In this document: positions 63,166 to 64,000 of the stretch, one piece after another
Numbering within the stretch: position 1 is the stretch's first letter
Layout of the letters: every line of letters begins with the position of its first letter
Assembly: GCF_002979435.1 (NCBI RefSeq)
Contig: NZ_PCOV01000003.1
Coordinates: 124,001 to 188,000, forward strand
Length of the DNA stretch: 64,000 nt
Direction: 5' to 3'
Source of the DNA: Microbacterium sp. MYb66
Lineage (GTDB): Bacteria; Actinomycetota; Actinomycetes; Actinomycetales; Microbacteriaceae
The notes under the pieces: generated by a model
The model's database searches: none
Told to the model about the DNA's origin: nothing
What the model saw: the letters and a program-made list of their open reading frames with translations, nothing else
Program-made: the position numbers and the translations under genes

Positions 63166-63588
63166 ATGGACCTGCGTGTCGCGGCGTACGCGGTCGTCAC
63201 CGATGACGACGGACGGTTGTTGTTGGCGCGCTGGACCGAGGGACGTCGCGTGGCGTGGACGATGCCCGGCGGTGGTATCGAGCCCGGTGAGTCACCGGAG
63301 GATGCGGTGCGCCGCGAGCTCCGGGAGGAGACCGGCTACACCGTGAAGGTCGGCGAGCTCCTCGGCATCCACTCCCGGGTGATCCCCGCCGGACGTCGCG
63401 TGCAGAAGGCCGCACAGCCGCTGCACACCCTGCGCATCGTGTACCGCGCCGAGGTCACCGGAGGGAAGCTCCGCTTCGAGACGGACGGTTCGACCGACAT
63501 GGCCGAGTGGTTCCCGCTGAAGGCCGTCGCGGAGTTGCAGCGCGTGAAGCTCGTCGACATCGCCCTGAGGATGGCCGGCATCCTCTGA
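63166..63588 (+). CDS. Nudix hydrolase
   Basis: A 140-residue Nudix-fold protein that hydrolyses nucleoside diphosphate derivatives. The Nudix box is intact: GGGIEPGESPEDAVRRELREETGY, which binds magnesium through its glutamates. The short length fits the MutT/NUDT-type housekeeping group. The start ATG lies 44 bases after the amidohydrolase stop and may be cotranscribed. Substrate is not determinable. Confidence 0.92.
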   Translation: MDLRVAAYAVVTDDDGRLLLARWTEGRRVAWTMPGGGIEPGESPEDAVRRELREETGYTVKVGELLGIHSRVIPAGRRVQKAAQPLHTLRIVYRAEVTGGKLRFETDGSTDMAEWFPLKAVAELQRVKLVDIALRMAGIL

Positions 63589-63619
63589 TCGGATCCGCGA
63601 TCCCGAACTCGTCGAAGGC

Positions 63620-64000
63620 TCAGCGATCCTCGGGCACCGAGATGTCGGCGACGGTGGCTCCGTAGGCGGAGATCAAGTCGTCCGCCTCCACGAAGAGGCT
63701 GTATCCGTGCGCCCCGGCACCCATGGCGATGCGCTGTCCGACGATCGACTCGTCGGCGTAGATCGGCCAGTCGGTGATGCTGCCGATCGGCACGATGGTG
63801 CCCCGTTCGTAGCCGGTGGCCGCGAGTGCCAGCTCGGGCTCGGGCAGGCGCAGCTTGTTCACGCCGACCAGCGCGCGGAGCTTCGGCCAGGAGATCGAGC
63901 GACCGCCGGGGACGAGGGCGAACAGGAAGGTGTCGTCCGAGCGCTTCACGACGAGGGTCTTCACGATGCCGGAGGGCGGGATGCCGAGGAGCTCGGCGGC
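63620..64000 (-). CDS. YbaK/EbsC-type aminoacyl-tRNA deacylase, 5' end beyond window
   Basis: The frame runs through the window edge, so the start is missing. Visible residues read AAELLGIPPSGIVKTLVVKRSDDTFLFALVPG, followed by LRALVGVNKLRLPEPELALAATGYERGTIVPIG, the YbaK/ProX fold that clears mischarged tRNAs such as Cys-tRNA-Pro. The start at 63964 given by an internal GTG would cut the conserved opening helix, so the true start lies outside. About 127 C-terminal residues are present. It is not part of the Nudix operon (opposite strand). Confidence 0.88.
   Translation of the reverse strand, partial: AAELLGIPPSGIVKTLVVKRSDDTFLFALVPGGRSISWPKLRALVGVNKLRLPEPELALAATGYERGTIVPIGSITDWPIYADESIVGQRIAMGAGAHGYSLFVEADDLISAYGATVADISVPEDR

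Noticed and set aside
63620..63964. Complete 114-residue protein starting at 63964
   Set aside because: The frame continues to the window edge with family-conserved residues (AAELLGIPPSGIVK), so the gene is cut and the internal GTG is not its start.

Overview
This window is a GC-rich actinobacterial chromosome segment that contains the replication origin. The gene order trxB-trxA, parB-parA, rsmG, jag, yidC, yidD, rnpA, rpmH, dnaA, dnaN, recF, dciA, gyrB, gyrA, DUF3566, tRNA-Ile, tRNA-Ala is the standard oriC neighbourhood of high-GC Gram-positives. A DUF6049-type gene next to murJ, the short MurJ, the LPxTG/LAxTG-type surface proteins and the codon bias point to Microbacteriaceae, most likely Microbacterium or a close relative. 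That assignment comes from gene order and protein style, not from a database search.

Layout. Positions 1-4250 hold a leftward cluster: a GAF-domain regulator, an epoxide hydrolase and an aldehyde dehydrogenase. A remnant of a PIN-domain toxin (4373-4573) abuts the CCA-adding enzyme (4578-6005). Positions 6156-24649 are accessory: a surface metallophosphoesterase; a double-HTH Lrp-type regulator with a seven-gene polyamine/GABA-type operon (aldehyde dehydrogenase, class I amidotransferase hydrolase, DUF3830 protein, PotDBCA-like transporter); a CPBP protease; a Tat-exported phosphoesterase; a repeat-rich LPxTG protein; and three enzymes (DHFR-like reductase, LLM flavoprotein, methyltransferase). 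Positions 24747-30026 hold the DUF6049 protein, murJ, trxB and trxA. Positions 30112-31905 hold a small unknown protein and a sugar porter.

Positions 31965-37791 form the leftward rpmH-rnpA-yidD-yidC-jag-rsmG-parA-parB block. Seven parS palindromes lie between 33846 and 35384, and one of them is built into the first codons of parA. dnaA (38107-39498) and dnaN (39992-41134) flank the probable oriC, which has a DnaA-box cluster and an AT-rich tract. recF, dciA, gyrB, gyrA and a DUF3566 membrane protein follow, then a sensor kinase/response regulator/DUF4097 operon and two tRNA genes that lack an encoded 3' CCA. Two copies of a structured intergenic repeat lie between dnaN and recF and between gyrB and gyrA.

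The most interesting accessory locus is at 51829-58819. A divergent ROK repressor faces a six-gene operon: SIS isomerase, ROK kinase lacking the usual cysteine motif, a three-part polar-amino-acid ABC transporter, and a second SIS protein. An amino-acid transporter combined with a sugar kinase and two SIS proteins suggests uptake and breakdown of a sugar-amino-acid conjugate (Amadori product or opine). This is an inference. The window ends with an HNH protein, an unknown protein, an M24 peptidase, a DUF1801 protein, a YtcJ-like amidohydrolase, a Nudix hydrolase and a YbaK-type deacylase cut by the window edge.
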